Notes under the pieces: generated by a model
Database searches by the model: none
The model's input: only the letters and a program-made list of their open reading frames with translations
What the model was told of the DNA's origin: nothing
Shown: piece after piece, positions 1-5,370 of the stretch
Layout: every line of letters starts with the position of its first letter
Numbering within the stretch: position 1 is the stretch's first letter
Assembly: GCA_025350385.1 (NCBI GenBank)
Contig: JANXXZ010000106.1
Coordinates: 1 to 6,448 of the forward strand
DNA length: 6,448 nucleotides
Direction of reading: 5' to 3'
Source of the DNA: Bacteroidales bacterium
GTDB taxonomy: Bacteria > Bacteroidota > Bacteroidia > Bacteroidales > UBA4417
Program-made: the position numbers and the translations under genes

Positions 1-91
1 GGACGAGGGGCGAGGGACGAAGAACGCGGGTAGAGGAGCGAGGAGCGAAGGGAGCCGGGAGTATGGAGGCAGGAGTAGGAAGTCAGTGATG
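1..91. repeat. Degenerate 7-bp tandem array, purine-rich (GGRCGAG-like)
   Basis: The window opens inside a G/A-rich stretch that divides cleanly into 7-base units: ggacgag, gggcgag, ggacgaa, gaacgcg, ggtagag, gagcgag, gagcgaa, gggagcc, gggagta, tggaggc, aggagta, ggaagtc. It lies just beyond the stop codon of the mobB-like gene, 13 bp away, and probably continues left of the window. No gene fits it. The function is unknown; it belongs with the other 7-bp arrays in this window. Confidence 0.75.
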
Positions 92-104
92 TTTTTGTTT
101 ATAA

Positions 105-671
105 TCACTTACCTGAAGAAGGTGCAAGTACCCATCTGGTATCCATGAATATTATACGGTCAGTTAGTTTAGCGATGACTGCCGGATCGTCTCCCGAATA
201 GCAAATTTCATCGGCAAGCGAGGTGTAATAGTGCATATCTTTTTCCTTTCCGGGTTCCGGATAACGCATCATGAGACAAAAAATGCCGGGTTTAAGATAG
301 TTCCGGAGACTGCGGCTTTCGCAAACGATTGGATGGTTATGCCCGATTTCAGATAAAAATCGGGTAATTGCCTCCTCAAAAAAATCTTCGCCGGCACGGA
401 TATAATACACGTTGACAGCACCTGAACGAAGCATCTGTGAAGTGTCCTTTTCGCTTGAAAAATCTGTTTCTTCCTGAATTGTATAGGCATCATCCGGTTC
501 TCCGCTATGGTCACCATGAAAATCAAAATTCCCTGGTTTGATAGTAGTGATTTTCAGCCCGATTATGGAAAGCTTTTCAGAATGACTATGGATAATACTG
601 CAAGCCAGGCTTGTTTTGCCAGCATGGCGGGAATTTCCGCCAATTAAAAGTATGTTGGGAAGGGAGAGCAT
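105..671 (-). CDS. MobB-like P-loop NTPase, probable molybdopterin guanine dinucleotide factor
   Basis: The 188-residue protein starts with a hydrophobic strand running into a Walker A loop, GGNSRHAGKTS, at residues 11-21. It then has KDTSQMLRSGA (75-85) and PIVCESRSLRNYLKPGIF (114-131), which match the layout of MobB proteins: P-loop, a K-D-x-x-x-x-x-x-x-G-A stretch, then an acidic residue (E118) in a V-x-E-x-x-S context before a 'KP' strand. MobB is a GTP-binding partner of MobA in attaching GMP to molybdopterin, in the cytoplasm. The P-loop is slightly unusual, having five residues between its first glycine and GKT. The ATG at 671 is the only reasonable start; a 7-bp repeat array begins three bases upstream and there is no Shine-Dalgarno. 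It lies downstream of a ModE-like regulator gene on the same strand, which supports a role in molybdenum cofactor metabolism. A related P-loop NTPase of other function is possible. Confidence 0.65.
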   Translation of the reverse strand: MLSLPNILLIGGNSRHAGKTSLACSIIHSHSEKLSIIGLKITTIKPGNFDFHGDHSGEPDDAYTIQEETDFSSEKDTSQMLRSGAVNVYYIRAGEDFFEEAITRFLSEIGHNHPIVCESRSLRNYLKPGIFCLMMRYPEPGKEKDMHYYTSLADEICYSGDDPAVIAKLTDRIIFMDTRWVLAPSSGK

Positions 672-674
672 ATT

Positions 675-807
675 GAGTAAGGAGTAAGGAGTAAGGAGTA
701 AGGATAATGGAGTTAAGAGCTAAAAGTGAGCAGTGCTGAATGATTAGTATTAAATCACTGAATCCCAGTAAGTAACAAATAACTGATACCTATTAACCAA
801 TAACTTA
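675..807. repeat. 7-bp periodic array between modE-like and mobB-like genes
   Basis: Four exact copies of gagtaag (675-702) begin three bases upstream of the mobB-like ATG. The same 7-base register then continues in degenerate form: gataatg, gagttaa, gagctaa, aagtgag, cagtgct, gaatgat, tagtatt, aaatcac, tgaatcc, cagtaag, taacaaa, taactga, tacctat, taaccaa, taactta. Position 2 is A in 18 of 19 units, and cagtaag at 766 is exactly 13 units after the first copy. The array fills most of the 203-bp spacer. Any promoter or ribosome binding site for mobB-like must lie in it or upstream of modE-like. Confidence 0.8.
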
Positions 808-874
808 AAACCAACCGCCAAAAATTGGAACTTCAAGTCATTAACAGTTATTCTAATGAGAGCGGGATTAAAGC

Positions 875-1240
875 TTACAAAGCGTTCAACTCATCCACGA
901 AAACTGTAAACTCCTGTTTCATGATGGCATCCATCCGCTGATGAAAATGATCGAATGCCTTAATGAGTTTCCGTCCATCATCGGTGAGCCGGGTGCTTCC
1001 GCCTTCAACGCCGCCACGGCTGGTTTCCAATAGTTTAAATCCCAGCAGGGTTTCAATTTTCTTTAAATCGTTCCAGGTTCGCCGATACGTAATTTTCATA
1101 TCCTCGCAGGCTTGTACGAGCGAACCACATTCATCAATTTTTTTTAATATTTTCCATTTCCCGTCGCCCAGAATCCCTTCTCCTTCGGGAGTTGAAAACC
1201 AGACTTTGTACTCAGGATTTATGTTAATGAATTTATGCAT
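875..1240 (-). CDS. ModE-type winged-helix regulator, DNA-binding domain only
   Basis: The 121-residue protein matches the N-terminal DNA-binding domain of ModE, a LysR-like winged helix. The core is CGSLVQACEDMKITYRRTWN (38-57, helix-turn-helix), followed by LKKIETLLGFKLLE (59-72) and the wing RGGVEGGSTRLTDDGRKLI (75-93), where the GG-x-x-R-L-T-x-x-G signature is clear. Full ModE (about 260 residues) carries two C-terminal molybdate-binding Mop domains; these are absent, so this protein cannot sense molybdate in the usual way and may need a partner or other signal. The start is the ATG at 1240; a GTG directly before it (1243) is an alternative. No Shine-Dalgarno is visible. It follows the exported-protein gene by 41 bp and precedes mobB-like, so co-transcription is likely. 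The family is secure; the regulated genes are inferred to be the cluster itself. Confidence 0.82.
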   Translation of the reverse strand: MHKFININPEYKVWFSTPEGEGILGDGKWKILKKIDECGSLVQACEDMKITYRRTWNDLKKIETLLGFKLLETSRGGVEGGSTRLTDDGRKLIKAFDHFHQRMDAIMKQEFTVFVDELNAL

Positions 1241-1281
1241 CACTTATGTTTTATAAATTTTGACTAAAAAAATTCAAGTCT

Positions 1282-1785
1282 TTAGGAGAACGGATGAAAC
1301 AGAACAGAAACCGACGAGTTGAAACTTGCTTTAGAATTATAACTGAAGTCAATATTGAATGAAAACGCCTTTTGACAGTAGATCAACCTGTTGAATCCTA
1401 TTTCCCAGGTAATGAATGTAGATTCTACATAATTGCGTTTTGAAGTCTGAAAACCCTCGGTTATGGTGTATTGACCTATGGCCGCGTAGACGTGAAAATC
1501 ATCATCAATCCTATACGTTGGCCCAAAGCAGAAACCGGTTTCAAAGGATTTTACCAACCCTGTTTGCCCGTCATCCCTTTTATAGGACTTGTTGTCGGTG
1601 TATGCAACAATGTATGCCCCGAGATTGTGGGGAAATATGTCATTACAAATGATCTTTCCCGTTGATTTTCCTGCACTTGTAAATCCGACAGAGAACCCGA
1701 TGCCTTGTGCATCCGCTTTTGTTATCATAGTGAATGACAGCAAAACTGCGAAAATGATGTTCAGGACGATTGCTTTTCTTTCCAT
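1282..1785 (-). CDS. Exported beta-rich protein, probable small outer-membrane barrel
   Basis: This 167-residue protein is not a family I recognise. Residues 1-26 form a signal peptide: a charged start (MERK), a hydrophobic core (AIVLNIIFAVLLSF) and a probable signal peptidase I site ADA|Q at 26/27. The mature part alternates polar and aromatic or aliphatic residues in several short stretches (GIGFSVGF, FETGFCFGPTYRI, FHVYAAIGQYTI, FITWEIGFNRLIY, FNIDFSYN, VSVLFHPF), typical of amphipathic strands in a small outer-membrane beta-barrel of about eight strands. It ends in an F-H-P-F-S pattern. The ATG at 1785 is preferred because the signal peptide starts there; a TTG three codons upstream (1794) also keeps the frame open. 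It is the first gene of a likely transcript with modE-like and mobB-like, but its sequence gives no sign of a metal-related role. Confidence 0.7.
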   Translation of the reverse strand: MERKAIVLNIIFAVLLSFTMITKADAQGIGFSVGFTSAGKSTGKIICNDIFPHNLGAYIVAYTDNKSYKRDDGQTGLVKSFETGFCFGPTYRIDDDFHVYAAIGQYTITEGFQTSKRNYVESTFITWEIGFNRLIYCQKAFSFNIDFSYNSKASFNSSVSVLFHPFS

Positions 1786-1813
1786 TTTAAGCAATGTTTA
1801 ATAGAAATCAATT

Positions 1814-1828
1814 CATATTGTCTATATG
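1814..1828. promoter_or_regulatory. Candidate operator CATAT-N5-ATATG
   Basis: This is a perfect 5-bp inverted repeat with a 5-bp centre, 28 bp upstream of the ATG of the exported-protein gene at 1785. The AT-rich half sites loosely recall ModE operators (TATATA-type half sites), and a ModE-type protein is encoded two genes on. The match is weak and short repeats like this arise by chance. Confidence 0.2.
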
Positions 1829-1896
1829 CGTTTTTGTTAATGGGAAGTGGAATAGAGAAGAGAATTTCTAAAAAGTCCTTTCTGCAACTTTATTCA

Positions 1897-1968
1897 ATCC
1901 TTTGTGCCCCATTTGTGGCTAAGTCAATTTATTGAACACAAAGGATCTCAAAGTGCAAACAAAGGATC
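1897..1968. repeat. Inverted repeat with CTTTGTG/CACAAAG motifs
   Basis: ATCCTTTGTG (1897-1906) is exactly complementary to CACAAAGGAT (1937-1946), a 10-bp stem with a 30-base loop. ACAAAGGATC occurs twice in the right arm, at 1938-1947 and 1959-1968, offset by 21 bp. A second, weaker TTTGTGG sits in the loop at 1912-1918. It is purely intergenic. CTTTGTG-type repeats of this sort are, as I recall, common beside genes in Bacteroidetes and other environmental genomes; the function is unknown. Confidence 0.55.
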
Positions 1969-2250
1969 ACCAGGGTATAGATCAAAAAAAATGTCCTCTT
2001 TTGAAGAGCCTCTTTCATTAATGCTTTGCGATAGAAAAACCAGTTGTATTTTGAGGAATAATTGCCGGACTCTCATTAAACCGGTTAAGCCCGGATACCT
2101 GAAGCAAGCAATAATGGCAGGAAATGATCCAAATTTCACGGTAAATATAAAACAGATTTTCGACGATCAGATCAATCCGTAAAATGTTTTAATAATTCAA
2201 GGAATAACCTTTTGCAGTTGAACAACCAGGATGGTCATTTTTTCTGATTA

Positions 2251-2949
2251 TCAATTCCTTAACAGGCATACTTTACCCGTATATTCCATAAATTGCCTTG
2301 TGCCGCCACCATCGGCAATTACCGACAAAACCCTTTGGTCATCAGGTTTGAACGACATGCCATAGATTGCTTTGACCTGGGACAAGTTGAACAGGACAGG
2401 ATGCAGGATAGTGGACGGCCCCAGCATAAAAACATTCGCATCGGGCCGGATGTGCCGGAAAAGTTCCTGGAAAGTATTGTTTACCAGAGAAGTGGAGGTT
2501 ATGATAACAGTATCGGCACCTGACAGGGAATCATTCAAGATATTCAGGGGTGTCAGCCGTTCATCGTCATCCGAAAGGTCAAATACTTTTACCGGGATTC
2601 CTGCTGTATCGAACTTATTTACCAGCGAGCGGAAAAATCCGATCATTACAATTCGCCCTGCTTTCCGGAAATCGGTATGACTAAAGATATCCAGGTGAGC
2701 ATCAGGGATAACGTGGGGATTGAAAACAGCATTGTAATAAGCAATGAGTTTGATCCGGTGAGAGATGATCGAGAAGTCGACTTCAGAATTATGCTCAAAA
2801 GTCATCCGGGCATCATTCTGAAGGGTCGCACATACACCGATATTACCATCTTGTAGAACTACTGCAAGGTATATATCCCCGCATACTATTTTACGAATCC
2901 GGTTGAGTTCCGGGGGGAATTGAAGGAAAAGCTGCTGAAGTGGATCCAC
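2251..2949 (-). CDS. DUF4213/DUF364 putative heavy-metal chelation protein
   Basis: The 232-residue protein has the two-part layout of this family. The N-terminal DUF4213-like part (about 14-95) includes CGDIYLAVVLQDGNIGVCAT (23-42). The C-terminal Rossmann-like DUF364 part starts at RIVMIGFF (99-106) and continues with DTVIITSTSLVNNTF (146-160), the family signature MLGPSTILHPVLFN (175-188) and a closing DGGGTRQFMEYTGKVCLL (213-230). Members are described as putative heavy-metal chelators; no reaction is established. The frame opens at a GTG (2949) with an in-frame TGA only two codons upstream, so no longer start is possible. No Shine-Dalgarno is present. The gene sits between obgE and the ModE/MobB-like genes, all on the same strand, which fits a molybdenum or tungsten role, but it is separated from them by 465 bp and may have its own promoter. 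Confidence 0.75.
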   Translation of the reverse strand: MDPLQQLFLQFPPELNRIRKIVCGDIYLAVVLQDGNIGVCATLQNDARMTFEHNSEVDFSIISHRIKLIAYYNAVFNPHVIPDAHLDIFSHTDFRKAGRIVMIGFFRSLVNKFDTAGIPVKVFDLSDDDERLTPLNILNDSLSGADTVIITSTSLVNNTFQELFRHIRPDANVFMLGPSTILHPVLFNLSQVKAIYGMSFKPDDQRVLSVIADGGGTRQFMEYTGKVCLLRN

Positions 2950-3045
2950 GGGTCATGCTGAGAATTGAATTCCGGCTGAGCAAAAGTAGCTTTTATGCCG
3001 GATGCATTTGGCACAGATTCACAAATTTAAGCTAATTTCATATAA

Positions 3046-3062
3046 ATGTTAACGATTAACAT
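3046..3062. promoter_or_regulatory. Candidate operator/promoter palindrome ATGTTAA-CGA-TTAACAT
   Basis: This is a perfect 7-bp inverted repeat with a 3-bp centre, 96 bp upstream of the DUF364 GTG. Read on the minus strand, TTTG (3081-3084) followed after 17 bp by TATGTTAA (3056-3063) vaguely resembles the Bacteroidetes -33 TTTG and -7 TAnnTTTG promoter boxes, which would put the palindrome over the -7 box. The spacing is short and the -7 match imperfect, so the promoter reading is tentative. The palindrome itself is certain. Confidence 0.35.
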
Positions 3063-3106
3063 ATCATCTTTGTAAATAAACAAATTATCAACAGGACAAG
3101 AAATAA

Positions 3107-3123
3107 AAATACAAGAAGTATTT
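3107..3123. repeat. AT-only-stem hairpin in the obgE-DUF364 spacer
   Basis: AAATAC and GTATTT form a 6-bp stem around the loop AAGAA, with a further four pairs outside (3101-3104 with 3124-3127) if two bases bulge. It lies downstream of obgE. The stem is too A/T-rich for a good intrinsic terminator. Confidence 0.3.
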
Positions 3124-3194
3124 ATTTAACCAGCCAGAAATATTTTAAGGCCAGACTGTCTCAATAAATATAATTACAAAAAGTGTAACAACAG

Positions 3195-3236
3195 TTTTGA
3201 CCTTTGCCATTTGCATTTTAATTTTTGACTTGCAAT
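3195..3236. repeat. 7-bp periodic array at the obgE 3' end (TTTTGAC-like)
   Basis: Six units in one register: ttttgac, ctttgcc, atttgca, ttttaat, ttttgac, ttgcaat. The last unit overlaps the first base of the obgE stop codon (3236-3238). The remaining obgE-DUF364 spacer (2950-3194) is AT-rich with the palindrome and hairpin listed separately and no gene. Confidence 0.6.
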
Positions 3237-4225
3237 TAGTCGTTTATTTGCTTCCAGAGCAAATCTTTCAAGGTTGTGAGTCCAACCTGTGTATGCGAGG
3301 AGATAAATACCAGCGGCATTTTAGGAAGACCTTTTTTCAGCAGGATTGTCATTTCTTCATCCAGCAGGTCGGCTTTTGAGACAGCAAGAACACGGCCTTT
3401 ATCGAGTAATTCCGGGTTGTACTGTTTCAGTTCGTTTAACAGGATTTTGTATTCTTTTTTAATGTCTTTGCTGTCGGCAGGAACCATGAACAGCAGCACC
3501 GAGTTTCGTTCAATATGCCTCAGGAAGCGCAATCCCAGTCCTTTCCCTTCCGAAGCGCCTTCGATGATACCCGGAATGTCGGCCATTACAAAAGAACGGC
3601 CATCGCGGTACGATACAATCCCCAGGTTAGGACGAAGGGTTGTAAACGCGTAAGACGCTATTTCAGGTTTGGCAGCTGAAAGCACTGAAAGGAGAGTAGA
3701 TTTCCCGGCATTCGGGAATCCGACCAGGCCTACGTCGGCCAGGATTTTCAATTCGAATATTTTATATCCTTCCTGGCAGGGTTCACCGGGTTGAGCGTAT
3801 TTAGGCGCCTGGTGGGTGGGCGTTTTGAAATGATCATTTCCCTGGCCGCCGCGTCCGCCGGGCACAAGGATATGCTCCTCGCCATGGGTGGTTACTTCAC
3901 ATTCAATTTCGTTGGTTTCGGCATCCCTCACTACAGTACCCAGTGGGACATCAATGTATTTATCATCTCCTTCGGCGCCGGTGCGCAGGGAAGCTGATCC
4001 GCTGGTGCCGTCGCCGGCAATCACATGTTTGGTATACCGTAAATGGAGCAGCGTCCAGTGCTGCGAATCACCCCGCACAATGATATGCCCGCCTCTTCCG
4101 CCGTCGCCTCCGTCAGGACCGCCACGGGGATTAGCCTTGCTCCGGTGAAAATGCGATGATCCACCACCTCCCTTTCCTGAGCGAACGTAAATTTTAACGT
4201 AATCAACAAAATTGGATGAGGCCAT
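3236..4225 (-). CDS. obgE: GTPase ObgE/CgtA, ribosome assembly
   Basis: The 329-residue protein is a clear Obg GTPase, which binds the large ribosomal subunit during its maturation and links it to stress signalling. Residues 1-159 are the glycine-rich OBG fold (SGKGGGGSSHFHRSK, GGPDGGDGGRGG, VPGGRGGQGN). The G domain follows: G1 GFPNAGKST (169-177), switch I FTTLRPN (194-200), G3 DIPG (216-219) with IIEGASEGKGLGLRFLRHIER (220-240), G4 SKAD (283-286; usually NKxD) and G5 ISS (308-310). There is no C-terminal OCT domain, so the length is that of the short form seen in Bacteroidetes. I start at the ATG at 4225, where MASSNFVDYVKI matches the family N-terminus. The frame stays open 70 codons further upstream, but only through tandem repeats (STKHKAQSTKHKAPST), so that extension is rejected. 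The bases before the ATG are two CCCC-rich octamers with no Shine-Dalgarno. adk lies upstream, separated by a cassette-like insertion. Confidence 0.96.
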   Translation of the reverse strand: MASSNFVDYVKIYVRSGKGGGGSSHFHRSKANPRGGPDGGDGGRGGHIIVRGDSQHWTLLHLRYTKHVIAGDGTSGSASLRTGAEGDDKYIDVPLGTVVRDAETNEIECEVTTHGEEHILVPGGRGGQGNDHFKTPTHQAPKYAQPGEPCQEGYKIFELKILADVGLVGFPNAGKSTLLSVLSAAKPEIASYAFTTLRPNLGIVSYRDGRSFVMADIPGIIEGASEGKGLGLRFLRHIERNSVLLFMVPADSKDIKKEYKILLNELKQYNPELLDKGRVLAVSKADLLDEEMTILLKKGLPKMPLVFISSHTQVGLTTLKDLLWKQIND

Positions 4226-4241
4226 GGGGTGTTGGGGTGTT
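4226..4241. repeat. Two GGGGTGTT octamers touching the obgE start codon
   Basis: Two exact direct copies (4226-4233 and 4234-4241) occupy the place where the obgE ribosome binding site would be; on the coding strand they read AACACCCC twice and then ATG. They grade into the adjoining 7-bp array. Confidence 0.7.
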
Positions 4242-4334
4242 GAGGGGTTGGTGCTTGGTGCTTTGTGCTTTGTGCTTTGTGCTTTGTGCTTGGTGCTTGG
4301 TGATTGGTTGTTATTGCTGAGTGCTGAGTGCAGA
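4237..4334. repeat. 7-bp tandem array upstream of obgE (GTGCTTK)
   Basis: The units gtgcttg, gtgcttt x4, gtgcttg x2 and gtgattg (4251-4306) are nearly identical. The same register extends left (gtgttga, ggggttg from 4237) and right (gtgctga at 4321, gtgcaga at 4328). On the coding strand it reads as CAAAGCA-type repeats ahead of obgE. Fourteen units are in phase. It makes a false N-terminal extension of the obgE frame. Confidence 0.85.
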
Positions 4335-4390
4335 GATAAGATTAGTACTGGCTGATAAATGATTGGTATTATGTAATTTGTTATTTCGAA

Positions 4391-4522
4391 TTCTAACGTT
4401 CCGCAGCTACCCGAAGGGCGGGACTTTGACCACAAAACTTGATTTGAAAAACGAATGTTTGATTAACCACAAAACTGTCTTTGGAAAACGAAACCCCGCC
4501 TTTTGGGTAGGTGCTGTTATGC
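4391..4522 (-). other. attC-like integron recombination site
   Basis: This 132-bp imperfect inverted repeat has the parts of an attC site. Read on the minus strand it has R'' GCATAAC (4522-4516; consensus RYYYAAC), L''-like ACCTACCC, then GGCGGGG, a central variable part, GGGCGGGAC-complement arms with GGGTAG (L'), and R' GTTAGAA (4397-4391; consensus GTTRRRY). The inner arms TACCCGAAGGGCGGG (4409-4423) and the complement of 4495-4509 agree at 13 of 15 positions, with unpaired bases on one side near the cores, as in folded attC. The centre holds a direct repeat (4429-4455 and 4466-4492). Both core boxes deviate from consensus by one base. It lies just after the membrane-protein gene, where a cassette's attC should be. 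Confidence 0.6.
4429..4492. repeat. Imperfect direct repeat inside the attC-like element
   Basis: Two 27-base copies (4429-4455 and 4466-4492, offset 37 bp) share ACCACAAAACT at one end and TTTG followed after one base by AAAACGAA at the other. They fill the central, variable part of the attC-like element. Confidence 0.7.
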
Positions 4523-4582
4523 GTTCGTGCTATTGTTGACTCTGAGTGCATCACAGACAAAACTTTATTAAATGTTCTCTAA

Positions 4583-5293
4583 TCATTTTTCTTTAATGAT
4601 ATTTTGTTTCCCTAACTTAAAAAAGTTTAACGCCATTAGTATTAGCCAAGGCATAATTGGTATTATTGATAAAAAGGAAAGAATAAAACCGAATTTTCCA
4701 AAAGTCGGAGGAACAAGCATTAGAATTCCCATTATCAATCCAAGCCAACCCGTTACCTTAGTAAAAAGATCACTTTTAAGCATTGCTATTGAAAATAGAA
4801 TAATAGTAACTCCACCTAAAAAGTAGCTAACATTAAAACAAGTCCCATTGTATATTGTAAGCATTGTCTGTCCAATAGTCTCCAAAGTAGTCCGCTCTGT
4901 TTCACTTGTTGCTATTGAATATTGATTACTTAAATTCAACATGCTAAATAAAGCTTCTCTTGATATTACATAAAGAGTAACACTGACAATTGAAAAAATA
5001 AGTCCAAGAGTAACTAACACTCTGTTGCGCTCTTTGAGTAAAAAATATAGACCTACATAAACCAAGACAAATAACAGGTTATCGACAGTTAAGCTTAAAT
5101 CAAGGTCAAGAAAACCAAGAAAAATATTCTTTTGGAATAAGTCGAAATATTGAATTACTGTTGGTGGCGGTGGAGATATAAAAAAAATAGCTGCTTGAAA
5201 AGGTATAATTGCAAACAAGCCGATTGATAAGAATCCTAGTATTCTTAAATACGGTTTTAATTGAACATCATATACTAAAGTTTTGGTTTCCAT
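4583..5293 (-). CDS. Multi-pass membrane protein, DUF4386-like, cassette cargo
   Basis: This is a 236-residue integral membrane protein with about six helices: roughly 16-40, 68-87, 92-111, 152-172, 178-198 and 202-225. A polar loop (112-147) carries NQYSIATSETERTTLETIGQ. The C-terminal half, with YFLGGVTIILFSIAMLKSDLF, TKVTGWLGLIMGILML and a final WLILMALNFFKLGK, resembles the DUF4386 family of unknown function; I am only moderately sure of that name. No catalytic motif is visible. It starts at the ATG at 5293 behind AAGGA, the only clear Shine-Dalgarno in the window. GC content is far lower than in the flanking genes. It is enclosed by integron-type sites, so it is probably a mobile cassette gene acquired by transfer rather than part of the adk-obgE unit. 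Confidence 0.7.
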   Translation of the reverse strand: METKTLVYDVQLKPYLRILGFLSIGLFAIIPFQAAIFFISPPPPTVIQYFDLFQKNIFLGFLDLDLSLTVDNLLFVLVYVGLYFLLKERNRVLVTLGLIFSIVSVTLYVISREALFSMLNLSNQYSIATSETERTTLETIGQTMLTIYNGTCFNVSYFLGGVTIILFSIAMLKSDLFTKVTGWLGLIMGILMLVPPTFGKFGFILSFLSIIPIMPWLILMALNFFKLGKQNIIKEK

Positions 5294-5298
5294 AATTT

Positions 5299-5303
5299 TC
5301 CTT
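5299..5303 (-). promoter_or_regulatory. Shine-Dalgarno AAGGA of the membrane-protein gene
   Basis: AAGGA lies five bases before the ATG at 5293. None of the other four complete host gene starts, nor the GTG of the DUF364 gene, has a comparable motif, so this site both fixes the start and sets the gene apart. Confidence 0.6.
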
Positions 5304-5370
5304 ACAATTTTAATTCATATTAGTCATTTCGTGCAGTCAGTTTGAAGTTCCGATGTCGCCCAAGCATGAC

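Larger units (their letters stand above)
1786..2250. other. 465-bp non-coding spacer between DUF364 gene and exported-protein gene
   Basis: I see no convincing gene here. It holds a candidate regulatory palindrome (1814-1828) close to the exported-protein start, and a long-armed inverted repeat with CTTTGTG/CACAAAG motifs (1897-1968). A 92-codon open frame on the plus strand begins inside the repeat and resembles nothing. No strong GC-rich hairpin with a T-run is present on the minus strand to terminate the DUF364 gene. Confidence 0.6.

Noticed and set aside
1..91. CRISPR array or coding repeat at the left edge
   Set aside because: The units are 7 bp and continuous with no spacers; CRISPR repeats are far longer and separated by unique sequence.
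1948..2139. 63-residue minus-strand open frame in the same spacer
   Set aside because: It is short, has no recognisable domain and overlaps the repeat; nothing suggests a transposase remnant.
1904..2182. 92-residue plus-strand open frame in the long spacer
   Set aside because: It starts at a GTG inside the inverted repeat, has no ribosome binding site, opposes all other genes and resembles no family.
2231..2250. Possible intrinsic terminator with a T-run after the DUF364 gene
   Set aside because: The T-run lies on the plus strand, the wrong direction for the minus-strand gene, and the adjoining ACCA/TGGT stem has only four pairs.
4226..4435. 70-residue N-terminal extension of ObgE
   Set aside because: The frame is open only because the tandem repeats contain no stop. 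The product is STKHKA-type repeat sequence, and family alignment starts at MASSNFVDYV (4225).
4391..4522. Simple rho-independent terminator instead of an attC-like site
   Set aside because: The arms are long with offset unpaired bases and GTT/AAC cores, lie more than 60 bp past the stop codon and lack a T-run. The match to the 5' boundary at 5371-5377 is not explained by a terminator.
4583..5293. Membrane gene as a native member of an adk-obgE operon
   Set aside because: Its base composition, its ribosome binding site and the flanking core sites all differ from the two neighbours.
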